Positions 1-6,523 of a stretch of 11,478 bases of DNA are shown in pieces. The notes beneath the pieces are model-generated. The model was not told where the DNA came from and did not search any database. It worked only from the letters and a program-made list of their open reading frames with translations. Numbering within the stretch: position 1 is the stretch's first letter; each line of letters starts with the position of its first letter. The stretch is taken from the NCBI RefSeq assembly GCF_001557215.1, contig NZ_LSJM01000471.1, positions 1 to 11,478 on the forward strand, read 5' to 3'. Made by a program: the position numbers and the translations under genes. This stretch comes from Sphingomonas sp. CCH9-E2. GTDB lineage: Bacteria; Pseudomonadota; Alphaproteobacteria; Sphingomonadales; Sphingomonadaceae.

Positions 1-297
1 GCCGCCCCCGTCGCGCTGCGCGTGGTCGAACCCGCCCCCTCAGAAATCGCCAGCGATGCGCCCGCCGATGATGGCGCATTCGACACCCTCGTCACCACCA
101 GCAGCGATCCCGAGACTGATGCGCTGCGCACCACCAGCGACACGGGCGGATACGCGATGAATCGCGACGGCAACCGCCAGTCGACGCCGCAGCCCGCCGC
201 ACCGGCCCCGGCAGCGGCACAGGCTGCAGCGAACGCGCTGCCCGCTTTTCGACCCGCTCGCAGCCGCCGCTCCGCAGGGCACGACGCACACGGGTGA
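1..297 (+). CDS. fliK: FliK, upstream part (5' end outside window), frame broken near its end
   Basis: This frame is open from the first base and ends at TGA 295-297. The protein is low-complexity and rich in Ala, Pro, Asp and Thr up to about position 240 (for example PAAPAPAAAQAAANALP), as is usual for the variable N-terminal and middle part of FliK hook-length control proteins, which are exported and act as the molecular ruler of the hook. Third codon positions are strongly G/C up to about 243. After that the reading turns into Arg/Ser-rich text (RPARSRRSAG) and stops, while the neighbouring frame takes over with sensible sequence. I therefore read this as the same gene as the entry ending at 745, split by a one-base frame change. 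FliK identity rests on the downstream part and on flgD next door; this part alone is not diagnostic. Confidence 0.6.
   Translation, partial: AAPVALRVVEPAPSEIASDAPADDGAFDTLVTTSSDPETDALRTTSDTGGYAMNRDGNRQSTPQPAAPAPAAAQAAANALPAFRPARSRRSAGHDAHG
240..253 (+). other. Apparent +1 frame change inside fliK
   Basis: Coding signal moves from frame 1 to frame 2 across CCC (241-243) and TTTT (246-249). Dropping one T from the TTTT run gives a smooth reading, ALPAFDPLAAAAPQG, that joins both halves. Dropping one C from the CCC run works as well. The simplest explanations are a one-base insertion in a short homopolymer, either real or a sequencing error. Confidence 0.7.
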
Positions 298-745
298 TCC
301 CGCCGCCACCGAACATCGCGCGCGTGCCGCCGCAATTGGTGAGGATGTCGGCATCGCCATCGTCCGCCATGCCGATAGCGGTTCGGGCGATGTGCTCGTG
401 ATCCGGCTCGACCCCGCCGAACTCGGCAAGATCGAAGTGCGGTTGCGGATGGACGAAGCGCGGCAGCTGAGCGCCGAGGTTACCGCCGATCAGCCCGCGA
501 CGCTCGACCTGCTCCGCCGGGACTCCGACAACCTGACCCGCGCGCTCAACGATGCCGGCTTCCGCGCCGACGATCAGAGCCTGCGCTTCGACAGCCGTGG
601 CTTTGGCCAGAGCGACCAGCAGGCTCAGCAGGGCCGCCGCATCGCCAGCCGCGCCTATCTGAACGACGGCGATGCCGCCAACACTCCGTCCACCCCCACC
701 CCCGTCCAGGTCCGCAGCTCGGGCCGGGTCGATCTCGTCGCCTGA
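242..745 (+). CDS. fliK: FliK C-terminal domain (flagellar hook-length control), continuation in shifted frame
   Basis: The second frame reads on without a stop from 161, but is protein-like only from about 242 (FDPLAAAAPQG). It carries the conserved FliK C-terminal (Flg_hook) signature around 389-450, VLVIRLDPAELGKIEVRL, followed by EVTADQPATLDLLRRDSDNL and the typical final RALNDAGF block near 535-570. In this family the domain interacts with the export gate protein FlhB and switches secretion from hook to filament substrates. The tail after about 600 is Gln/Ser/Pro-rich. The TGA at 743-745 overlaps the AAGGAG ribosome binding site of flgD (745-750), so the two are surely co-transcribed. 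The only in-frame start before the domain is a GTG at 392, which would cut into it. An independent gene is therefore unlikely; this is the 3' part of the frame starting left of the window. Base insertion, assembly error or real pseudogenisation cannot be told apart here. Confidence 0.75.
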   Translation, partial: PLFDPLAAAAPQGTTHTGDPAATEHRARAAAIGEDVGIAIVRHADSGSGDVLVIRLDPAELGKIEVRLRMDEARQLSAEVTADQPATLDLLRRDSDNLTRALNDAGFRADDQSLRFDSRGFGQSDQQAQQGRRIASRAYLNDGDAANTPSTPTPVQVRSSGRVDLVA

Positions 746-756
746 AGGAGCCGATC

Positions 757-1413
757 ATGGCCGTCGACGCCGCCTCCGCCGCCAATGCCGCGACCAACAC
801 CAACTCGACCAACGCGCTGGGCAAGCTCGCCACCGATGCGACGATGTTCCTGCGCCTGCTGACCACGCAGATGCAGAATCAGGACCCGCTCGATCCGATG
901 GACACGGCGGAATATACCCAGCAGCTCGTCCAGTTCTCGCAGGTCGAACAGTCGATCCAGCAGAATGCTTCGCTCAAGTCGATCCTGACCGCGCTGACCT
1001 CCGACAACCTGGTCGGGGCGGCATCGGTGGTCGGCAAGGTCGCGAGCTTTGGCAGCGATCAGGCGGGTCTGACCGCGACCAGCCCGGCGCAATGGACCTA
1101 TGCCACCAGCCGCCCGGCCGAAACCGTGGTCGCGACGATCAAAAACGCGTCGGGTGCGACCGTCCACACCGTCAACCTGACCGGGTCGCAGGGCGATCTG
1201 GTGTGGGACGGCACGCTGGCGGATGGCAACCGCGCGCCGGACGGCGCCTACAAGCTCGAGATTTCGGCCAAGGACACGACCGGCGCGAGCGTGCCGGTGT
1301 CGATCTCCGCGCGCGGTCTGGTCAAGGAAGTCGCGCAGGACGCGTCGGGCATGACGTTCCAGGTCAACGGGGTCTTCTACAACTCCGCCACGCTGATCCG
1401 CCTGACGCAGTGA
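757..1413 (+). CDS. flgD: Flagellar hook assembly scaffold (hook cap) protein FlgD
   Basis: A 218-residue protein with FlgD organisation and normal family length. A Ser/Thr/Asn-rich start is followed by the hallmark motif FLRLLTTQMQNQDPLDPM at residues 31-48 and the helix EYTQQLVQFSQVEQSIQQN. A VVGKVASF strand (91-98) and a FlgD Ig-like repeat follow, with the VWDGTLADGNRAPDGAYKLE type sequence at about residues 149-168. FlgD is exported and forms the temporary cap on the growing hook, on which FlgE subunits polymerise; it is needed for hook assembly. The ATG at 757 has AAGGAG at 745-750, overlapping the upstream fliK stop. The fliK-flgD pairing is common in alphaproteobacterial flagellar clusters. 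No flgE follows: the next gene is convergent and metabolic, so flgD is the last gene of this cluster on the right. There is no visible terminator, since only 4 bases separate its stop from that of mmsB. Confidence 0.95.
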   Translation: MAVDAASAANAATNTNSTNALGKLATDATMFLRLLTTQMQNQDPLDPMDTAEYTQQLVQFSQVEQSIQQNASLKSILTALTSDNLVGAASVVGKVASFGSDQAGLTATSPAQWTYATSRPAETVVATIKNASGATVHTVNLTGSQGDLVWDGTLADGNRAPDGAYKLEISAKDTTGASVPVSISARGLVKEVAQDASGMTFQVNGVFYNSATLIRLTQ

Positions 1414-1417
1414 AGCG

Positions 1418-2305
1418 TCAGGCCCCGCGGTCCTCCAGCATCTTGATGATGCCGGAGAAGTCCATGCCCGCATGGCCTTCATCCGCGAACTTGCCGTAAA
1501 GCTCCGCAGCGCGTGCGCCCATCGGCGTGTCGGCGTGGACCGTTTCGGCGGCCTCCATCGCCAGTTTCAGATCCTTGAGCATCAGCCCGACAGCGAAGCC
1601 GCCCTGATAGTCGTTATCGGCGGGCGATTTCGGGCCGACACCGGGCAAGGGCGCATAGCTGGTCATCGACCAGCTCTGTCCCGACGAGACCGAGCTGATG
1701 TCGTAGAAGGTCTGCGGGTCGAGCCCGAGCTTGCGCGCGAGCAGGAACGCTTCGCAGGTCGCGACCATCGTCGCGCCGAGCAACATGTTGTTGCAGATCT
1801 TTGCCACCTGCCCCGCGCCATTGCCGCCGGCATGAATGACCGCCTTGCCCATGTCGGAAAGGAACAGCTCGGCGCGTTCGAACGCGGCATCGCTGCCGCC
1901 GACCATGAAGGTCAGCGTGCCGCCCGCCGCCGCCGCGATCCCGCCGGAGACGGGCGCATCGACCGCCATCAACCCCTTGGTCGCCGCCGCATCGGCGACG
2001 CGGCGCGCGGTATCGACGTCGATGGTCGAACAATCGATAAGGATTGCCCCGGTATCGGCCGCGTCGAACACGCTGTCGGCATAGACCTGTTCGACATGCT
2101 TGCCGGCGGGGAGCATGGTGATGACCGCCTCTGCCCCCTGCGCTGCCTCGGCCGCGCTGGCGACGGGCAGGCATCCGGCGGCCTTGGCACGGGCGAGCGC
2201 CTCTTCGCTGAGGTCATAGGCGCGCACGTCATGCCCCGCCTTCGCCAGGTTCGCGGCCATCCCGCCGCCCATATTGCCGAGACCGATAAATCCTACGCGG
2301 GCCAT
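1418..2305 (-). CDS. mmsB: 3-hydroxyisobutyrate dehydrogenase
   Basis: A 295-residue protein of the beta-hydroxyacid dehydrogenase family, full length. It oxidises 3-hydroxyisobutyrate to methylmalonate semialdehyde with NAD+ in the cytoplasm, the penultimate step of valine breakdown. The N-terminal Rossmann fold opens with GFIGLGNMG (residues 5-13). The substrate-binding signature DAPVSGG lies at 116-122. The catalytic lysine is K169 in GAGQVAKICNN, with N173 one turn later, and a conserved KDL stands at 244-246. The all-alpha C-terminal domain is complete. The ATG is preceded by GAGAGG (complement of 2313-2318) at good spacing. It is the last gene of the minus-strand valine operon and ends 4 bases from the flgD stop, tail to tail. 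A perfect hairpin (2322-2341) sits just upstream of its ribosome binding site, so translation or mRNA stability may be set separately from the upstream genes. Related tartronate-semialdehyde reductases share the fold, but the neighbours decide for MmsB. Confidence 0.93.
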   Translation of the reverse strand: MARVGFIGLGNMGGGMAANLAKAGHDVRAYDLSEEALARAKAAGCLPVASAAEAAQGAEAVITMLPAGKHVEQVYADSVFDAADTGAILIDCSTIDVDTARRVADAAATKGLMAVDAPVSGGIAAAAGGTLTFMVGGSDAAFERAELFLSDMGKAVIHAGGNGAGQVAKICNNMLLGATMVATCEAFLLARKLGLDPQTFYDISSVSSGQSWSMTSYAPLPGVGPKSPADNDYQGGFAVGLMLKDLKLAMEAAETVHADTPMGARAAELYGKFADEGHAGMDFSGIIKMLEDRGA

Positions 2306-2321
2306 TTCTCATCCTCTCAAA

Positions 2322-2478
2322 CCTTCTCCGGAGGGAGAAGGATACCGCACCTTGGCGCTTCAGCGCCTAGCGGAGGTTGGATGAGGGGATCGCGCCATCG
2401 AAAGGGCGATCCCCTCACCCAGCTACGACTAGGCAGCAAGCTGCCAAGTCTTCGCAACCCTCTCCCGACGGGAGAGGG
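2322..2478. repeat. Cluster of five perfect hairpins in the mmsB-hydratase gap (REP/BIME-like)
   Basis: Almost the whole 181-base gap consists of dyads. (A) CCTTCTCC, 4-nt loop, GGAGAAGG at 2322-2341. (B) GGCGCT-TC-AGCGCC at 2354-2367. (C) TGAGGGGATCGC at 2382-2393 pairing with 2406-2417 around a 12-nt loop. (D) GGCAGC-AA-GCTGCC at 2432-2445, extended by GACT/AGTC. (E) CCCTCTCCC-GAC-GGGAGAGGG at 2458-2478. None is followed by a clear T-run on the minus strand, so they are not classical terminators. Extragenic mosaics of this kind often stabilise mRNA ends or tune operon expression. No coding potential is seen. Confidence 0.8.
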
Positions 2479-2486
2479 GGTTTCAC

Positions 2487-3263
2487 TCATTTCCCCGTCC
2501 AGTTCCCCGGACGCTTCTCGACGAATGCCGCCATGCCTTCCTTCTGGTCCTGCGACCCGAACAGACCGTGGAACAGGCGGCGTTCGAACTGGACACCCTG
2601 GGCCAGACCCGTTTCGAACGCGGCGTTGACCATTTCCTTGTTCGCCAGCACCGCGAGAGGGGCCATCGACGCGATCGTCGCGGCGGTCTTGAGCGCTTCG
2701 TCGAGCAGTTCGGCTGCGGGGACGATGCGGCTGACAAGGCCGGCGCGCTCCGCCTCTTCCGCGCCCATCATGCGGCCAGTCAGGCATAGTTCCATCGCCT
2801 TGGCCTTGCCCACCGCGCGGGTCAGGCGCTGCGATCCGCCCATGCCCGGCGCGACCGCGAGTTTGATCTCGGGCTGGCCGAACTTGGCGGTGTCTGCGGC
2901 GAGGATGAAGTCGCACATCATCGCCAACTCGCATCCGCCGCCGAGCGCAAAGCCGGAGACGGCGGCGATGATCGGCTTGCGCGTGCGGGTGAACTGATCC
3001 CAGCCGGCGAAGAAATCATGGCCGTACATGTCGGCAAAGCCTTGGCTCTGCATCTCCTTGATGTCGGCGCCCGCCGCGAACGCCTTTTCGCTGCCGGTGA
3101 GGACGGCGCAGCCCTGTGACGGGTCGGCGTCGAATGCGGCCATGGCGTCAAGCAGTTCGGACAGGACTTCGCTGTTGAGCGCGTTGAGCGCCTGCGGGCG
3201 GTTGAGCGTCACCAGCGTGACGGCGCCACGCTGTTCGACGAGGATGGTGTTGTAGTCGGTCAT
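2487..3263 (-). CDS. Enoyl-CoA hydratase (crotonase family; methacrylyl-CoA hydration)
   Basis: A 258-residue crotonase, the normal size for short-chain enoyl-CoA hydratase (EC 4.2.1.17). The oxyanion-hole region [11 protein letters not shown] spans residues 61-71. [16 protein letters not shown] (104-119) carries the first catalytic glutamate E112, and [16 protein letters not shown] carries the second, E132; both are intact, as expected for a true hydratase. In this operon its likely job is adding water to methacrylyl-CoA to give 3-hydroxyisobutyryl-CoA, though the family often also acts on crotonyl-CoA and other short enoyl-CoAs. I start it at the ATG at 3261-3263 ([11 protein letters not shown]), which has GAAAGG (complement of 3271-3276) seven bases upstream. 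A longer frame to 3392 exists, but its extra 43 residues merely translate the palindromic repeat upstream (PLPLAGG twice). Repeat-filled gaps lie on both sides (113 bases upstream, 181 downstream). Confidence 0.92.
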   Translation of the reverse strand: MTDYNTILVEQRGAVTLVTLNRPQALNALNSEVLSELLDAMAAFDADPSQGCAVLTGSEKAFAAGADIKEMQSQGFADMYGHDFFAGWDQFTRTRKPIIAAVSGFALGGGCELAMMCDFILAADTAKFGQPEIKLAVAPGMGGSQRLTRAVGKAKAMELCLTGRMMGAEEAERAGLVSRIVPAAELLDEALKTAATIASMAPLAVLANKEMVNAAFETGLAQGVQFERRLFHGLFGSQDQKEGMAAFVEKRPGNWTGK

Positions 3264-3277
3264 TTTTCTACCTTTCT

Positions 3278-3374
3278 CCCCTCCCGCTAGCGGGAGGGGT
3301 CGGGGGAGGGCCTGTAACTCAATCGATGTAGGGGAGGACAGGCCCTCCCCAGCCCCTCCCGCAAGCGGGAGGGG
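3278..3374. repeat. 97-bp composite inverted repeat between the hydratase and hydrolase genes
   Basis: The element has nested symmetry. A perfect 22-bp palindrome (half CCCCTCCCGCT) fills 3278-3299. A matching hairpin CCCCTCCCGC-AA-GCGGGAGGGG fills 3353-3374. Between them GGGGAGGGCCTGT (3303-3315) pairs exactly with ACAGGCCCTCCCC (3338-3350). The whole left arm 3278-3315 is thus a near-perfect reverse complement of the right arm 3338-3374 around a 22-base centre. It resembles paired REP units (BIME) or a very small MITE. It has no coding content of its own, although one minus frame reads through it as PLPLAGG-type sequence. Confidence 0.82.
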
Positions 3375-3376
3375 AG

Positions 3377-4420
3377 TTAAGCCGGGCTCCACGCCTCAGC
3401 CTCGGGCAGCGGGGCGAAGATCTGGTCGATCAGGTGGTCGCTGACCCCGTCCGGCGTAACGGGGTCCCAGCGCGGGTGGTTGTCCTTGTCGATGATCAGC
3501 GCGCGGACGCCTTCGATGAAGTCGTGGCGCTGCACCACGCGGGTGGCGACCGCGAACTCCTGTCGCATCTCGTCCTCGAAGGTCGGCATGGACGCGCCGT
3601 CGAGCAGCAGCTTGAGGCTGACCTTCATCGACTGCGGCGATTTGCCCGCGATGGTGGCGCGTTGCTGCATCGCCCAGTCGCCCGGATCGGCCTCCAACGC
3701 GGCAATGATGTCTTCCAGCCGGTCGCTGGCGAACAGGCGGTCGATGGCCGCGCGGTGGGTCAGGATGGCGGCGTCGGGCGTGGGCGTTGCGAGATCGGCC
3801 AGCACCGTTTCGATCACCTGCGGATCGGCGAGGATGCGCGCCTTGGCGTCGTCGAGCCGCTCGGCCGCGAGATAGTGGGTGGCGAGGCCCAGCGCGATGC
3901 ACTCCGCGCCGTCGAGCCGGTGGCCGGTGACCGCGAGATACTGGCCGACGCGACCCGGCAGACGCGAGAGGTACCAGCCGCCGCCGACATCGGGGAACAG
4001 GCCGATGCCGGTTTCGGGCATCGCGAACTTGGTGTTTTCGGTGGCGACGCGGAACCGCGCGGGCTGGCTCAGGCCGACGCCGCCGCCCATCGTGATCCCG
4101 TCCATGAACGCGACGATCGGCTTCACGAAGGTGAACAGCGCGTGGTTCATCTGATACTCGACGCGGAAGAAGTCTCGCGCCGCCGCACCATCGTCCGCGC
4201 CGCTGGTGGCGAGCATGCGGATGTCCCCGCCCGCGCAGAAGCCGCGACCTTCGACATGGTCGATCATTACCGCTTCGATTGCGGTATCCTCGCGCCACGC
4301 TGCCAGCGCATCGAGGATCGCGGCGCACATGCCGGTGTTGAGCGCATGGATCGCCTTGGGCCGGTTGAGCCGGATGCGGCCGACCTTGCCCTCGACGGAA
4401 ATCAGGACATCTTCGGTCAC
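3377..4420 (-). CDS. 3-hydroxyisobutyryl-CoA hydrolase (crotonase superfamily)
   Basis: A 347-residue protein, longer than a plain hydratase and matching the HIBCH branch (EC 3.1.2.4). It frees 3-hydroxyisobutyrate from CoA in valine breakdown, so that MmsB can oxidise it. [13 protein letters not shown] (residues 59-70) and MGGGVGLS (111-118) form the CoA and oxyanion pocket. [20 protein letters not shown] (134-153) holds the expected catalytic E136 and D144. The C-terminal signature [20 protein letters not shown] (300-319) is characteristic of HIBCH and absent from ordinary hydratases. The start is a GTG at 4418-4420 that overlaps the upstream dehydrogenase stop as GTGA, so translation is probably coupled; a weak GGGAG (complement of 4432-4436) lies 11 bases upstream. 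No better start is available without losing the conserved N-terminal beta strand. It is sometimes annotated simply as enoyl-CoA hydratase/isomerase. Confidence 0.93.
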   Translation of the reverse strand: MTEDVLISVEGKVGRIRLNRPKAIHALNTGMCAAILDALAAWREDTAIEAVMIDHVEGRGFCAGGDIRMLATSGADDGAAARDFFRVEYQMNHALFTFVKPIVAFMDGITMGGGVGLSQPARFRVATENTKFAMPETGIGLFPDVGGGWYLSRLPGRVGQYLAVTGHRLDGAECIALGLATHYLAAERLDDAKARILADPQVIETVLADLATPTPDAAILTHRAAIDRLFASDRLEDIIAALEADPGDWAMQQRATIAGKSPQSMKVSLKLLLDGASMPTFEDEMRQEFAVATRVVQRHDFIEGVRALIIDKDNHPRWDPVTPDGVSDHLIDQIFAPLPEAEAWSPA

Positions 4421-5565
4421 TGGCGGGTCAACTCCCGCCCGACGATCATGCGCATCACCTGATTGGTCCCTTCCAGGATCGAATGGACGCGCAGGTCGCG
4501 CCAGAAGCGTTCGATCGGATAGTCCATCAGATAGCCATAGCCGCCATGCAGCTGCAGCGCGCGGTCGACCACAGCCGACCCGGTGTCGGTGGCAAAGCGC
4601 TTTGCCATCGCCGCGAACTTGGTCTTGTCGGGGGCGTTGGCGGTGACCTTGGCGGCGGCGAGGTAGAGCAACGCGCGCGCCGCCTCAAGCTCGGTCGCCA
4701 TGTCGGCGAGCATGAACTGGGTGTTCTGGAACTCGGCCACGGCGGTGCCGAACTGCTTGCGGTCTTTTGTATAGACAATTGCTTCGTCCAGGCAGCGCTG
4801 CGCCCCGCCGAGCGAGCAGGCGCCGATGTTGAGGCGGCCGCCGTCCAAGCCCATCATCGCGATGCGGAAGCCCTCGCCCTCCGCGCCGATCATGTTTTCG
4901 ACCGGCACGCGGACATTGTCGAACATCACCTGCCGCGTCGGCTGCGCATGCCAGCCAAGCTTGCGCTCATTCGCGCCGAAGCTGACGCCCGGCATGTCCT
5001 TTTCGATGGCGAGGCAGGAAATGCCCTTCGGGCCATCGACGCCGGTGCGGACCATCGTGACATAGAGCTCATTCTCGCCCGCGCCGGAGATGAACTGCTT
5101 CGACCCGTTGACGATGAAATGATCGCCGTCGCGCTTTGCGGTGGTCTTGAGCGCTGCGGCGTCGGAGCCGGAGGACGGTTCGGTCAGGCAATAGCTTGCC
5201 AGCCAGTCGGCGGTGACGAGCTGCGGGAGATATTTGTCCTTCACCGTCTGCGACCCGAAGCGGTCGATCATCCACGCGGCCATGTTATGGATCGAGATGA
5301 ACGCGCTGGTCGCGGGGCAGCCATAGGCCATCGCCTCCATGATCAGCGCCGCTTCGAGCCGACCCAGGCCGATCCCGCCGCTCTCCTCGCTGACGTAGAT
5401 CGCGCCGAAGCCGAGTTCGGCGGCGGCCTTCACCGTTTTGCGCGGGAAGATGTGTTTCTCGTCCCATTCCGCCGCATGCGGGGTGATCGCGTCAGCGGTA
5501 AAGCGCTGCGCCATCTCCTGAATCGCGCGCTGGTCTTCGGTCAGGTCGAATTGCTGGTCGGTCAT
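4417..5565 (-). CDS. Acyl-CoA dehydrogenase, isobutyryl-CoA dehydrogenase type
   Basis: A 382-residue FAD flavoprotein with complete acyl-CoA dehydrogenase architecture: helical N-terminal domain (about 7-120), the FAD/substrate strand domain with SYCLTEPSSGSDAA at 124-137 and GSKQFISGAGENELYV at 154-169, and a C-terminal four-helix domain with RKQFGTAVAEFQ at 269-280 and LHGGYGYLMDYPIERFWRD at 339-357. The catalytic base is predicted to be E365 in ILEGTNQVMR, the usual late-position glutamate. Stretches such as PKGISCLAIEKDMPGVSFG and the WHAQPTRQV motif resemble what I recall of isobutyryl-CoA dehydrogenase (ACAD8), and the downstream hydrolase and hydratase fit that assignment. The reaction is isobutyryl-CoA to methacrylyl-CoA, with electrons going to ETF. 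The ATG at 5563-5565 has only a weak AACGGA upstream. It lies 25 bases after the second deacetylase and overlaps the hydrolase start by 4 bases. A 2-methylbutyryl-CoA specificity cannot be excluded. Confidence 0.92.
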   Translation of the reverse strand: MTDQQFDLTEDQRAIQEMAQRFTADAITPHAAEWDEKHIFPRKTVKAAAELGFGAIYVSEESGGIGLGRLEAALIMEAMAYGCPATSAFISIHNMAAWMIDRFGSQTVKDKYLPQLVTADWLASYCLTEPSSGSDAAALKTTAKRDGDHFIVNGSKQFISGAGENELYVTMVRTGVDGPKGISCLAIEKDMPGVSFGANERKLGWHAQPTRQVMFDNVRVPVENMIGAEGEGFRIAMMGLDGGRLNIGACSLGGAQRCLDEAIVYTKDRKQFGTAVAEFQNTQFMLADMATELEAARALLYLAAAKVTANAPDKTKFAAMAKRFATDTGSAVVDRALQLHGGYGYLMDYPIERFWRDLRVHSILEGTNQVMRMIVGRELTRQ

Positions 5566-5590
5566 ATCGGGTCCGTTTTCTCAAACAAAT

Positions 5591-6523
5591 TCAGGGCGCA
5601 GGGGTTTCGCCAAGCACCCGCCGCGCAAACAGCGGGTTGGCGATGCGCAGATCGTTGCGGTCGTACCAGCGCGACGCGGGCAGGCCCTTTTCCCAGGCCA
5701 GCGCCTCGATCAGCGTGCCTTGGGCATGGGGCGTGTCGGGGGCGGCGTCGCGGAGCGGGTCGGCATAGGCCTGGTCGGCGGTGACGATGGTCCAGCCCCT
5801 GGCCTTCAGCGCCTTGACCAGATCGCCGATGAACAGGGCGGCGATGTCGGTTTCGTGGAGCAGCATCACATGCGCGGGTGAGCGGCCCAGCGTTTTGACC
5901 GCGAGCGCGTCGTAGAACTCCGCCGCCTCGACATGGCTTTCGACATAGAGGTCGCGCAGCGCCTTCATGTCGATCTTCTTGCCCGCCTGCTTTGCCGCGA
6001 TGGTCAGGCTTTCGATGTTCCAGTCTGACGATTCGGCGGTGACATAGCCGTTGATCAGCCCGCGCGCTTTCAGCCCCGCGCGGATCGCGTCGCGCTTGAC
6101 CTTGTCCTTGCCGCCCTCGTCGAGGAACGGGAAGCGGAACCAGGGGCGGTAACCGGGACGCGCTTTCAGCCACGCTTCCGCACGGTCGAGGTCGGCGAGA
6201 TAGACGGTGGCGTCGGTATTGCCGAGCTTTGGGTGCGACCAGCTATGGTTGGCGAGGACATGGCCCGCCTTCACATACCGGTCCAGATTGGCGACGCCGT
6301 CGCCATGACCGGGCTGGCCGATATTGCCCGGGTTCACGAAGAACACCGCCTGTTTGACGCCAGCCCGCTTGAGCGCGGCCGTCAGCTTCTTCGCGCGCGC
6401 GTCGGGATCGAGGAACGCCCCCGCCCCGCGCGGCGCATCATCGAAACTGAGCGCGATCCGCTTCTGCGCGGCGGCGGGGAGCGCGAGCAGCAGGCAGGCG
6501 AGCAGGGCGCCGACGATCCTCAC
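5591..6523 (-). CDS. Exported polysaccharide deacetylase (NodB fold), second tandem copy
   Basis: A 310-residue protein with a cleavable signal peptide: MRIVGALLACLLLALPAAA, with probable cleavage before Q20. The NodB motifs follow: SFDDAPRG (27-33, D28 catalytic base and D29 metal ligand), NHSWSH (92-97, metal ligands H93 and H97), FRFPF (129-133), SDWN (166-169) and LLHETD (221-226, H223). All metal and catalytic positions appear present, so a metal-dependent periplasmic carbohydrate deacetylase is likely. The substrate is unknown. The start is a GTG at 6521-6523 overlapping the stop of the preceding paralog as GTGA, implying translational coupling. The protein is collinear with that paralog over its whole length (shared AGHV, RPWFRFPFLDEGG, RDLYVE and SRWYDR blocks), so the pair arose by tandem duplication. 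Only 25 bases separate it from the isobutyryl-CoA dehydrogenase gene, an unexpected partner. Confidence 0.88.
   Translation of the reverse strand: MRIVGALLACLLLALPAAAQKRIALSFDDAPRGAGAFLDPDARAKKLTAALKRAGVKQAVFFVNPGNIGQPGHGDGVANLDRYVKAGHVLANHSWSHPKLGNTDATVYLADLDRAEAWLKARPGYRPWFRFPFLDEGGKDKVKRDAIRAGLKARGLINGYVTAESSDWNIESLTIAAKQAGKKIDMKALRDLYVESHVEAAEFYDALAVKTLGRSPAHVMLLHETDIAALFIGDLVKALKARGWTIVTADQAYADPLRDAAPDTPHAQGTLIEALAWEKGLPASRWYDRNDLRIANPLFARRVLGETPAP

Noticed and set aside
1472..2629. 385-residue plus-strand open frame across mmsB
   Set aside because: It is antisense to the well-conserved mmsB and runs into the hairpin-filled gap. Its Arg/Gly/His-rich composition is typical of a shadow frame in high-GC DNA, and no family motif is seen.
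2322..3374. Possible CRISPR array from the repeated GC-rich palindromes
   Set aside because: There are no regular repeats with unique spacers of constant length; the units are extragenic palindromes in two separate gaps.
3434..5784. Long plus-strand frames (3434-4462 and 4483-5784) opposite the hydrolase and dehydrogenase genes
   Set aside because: Both are mirror frames of genes with clear catalytic motifs; they lack motifs and have shadow-like composition.
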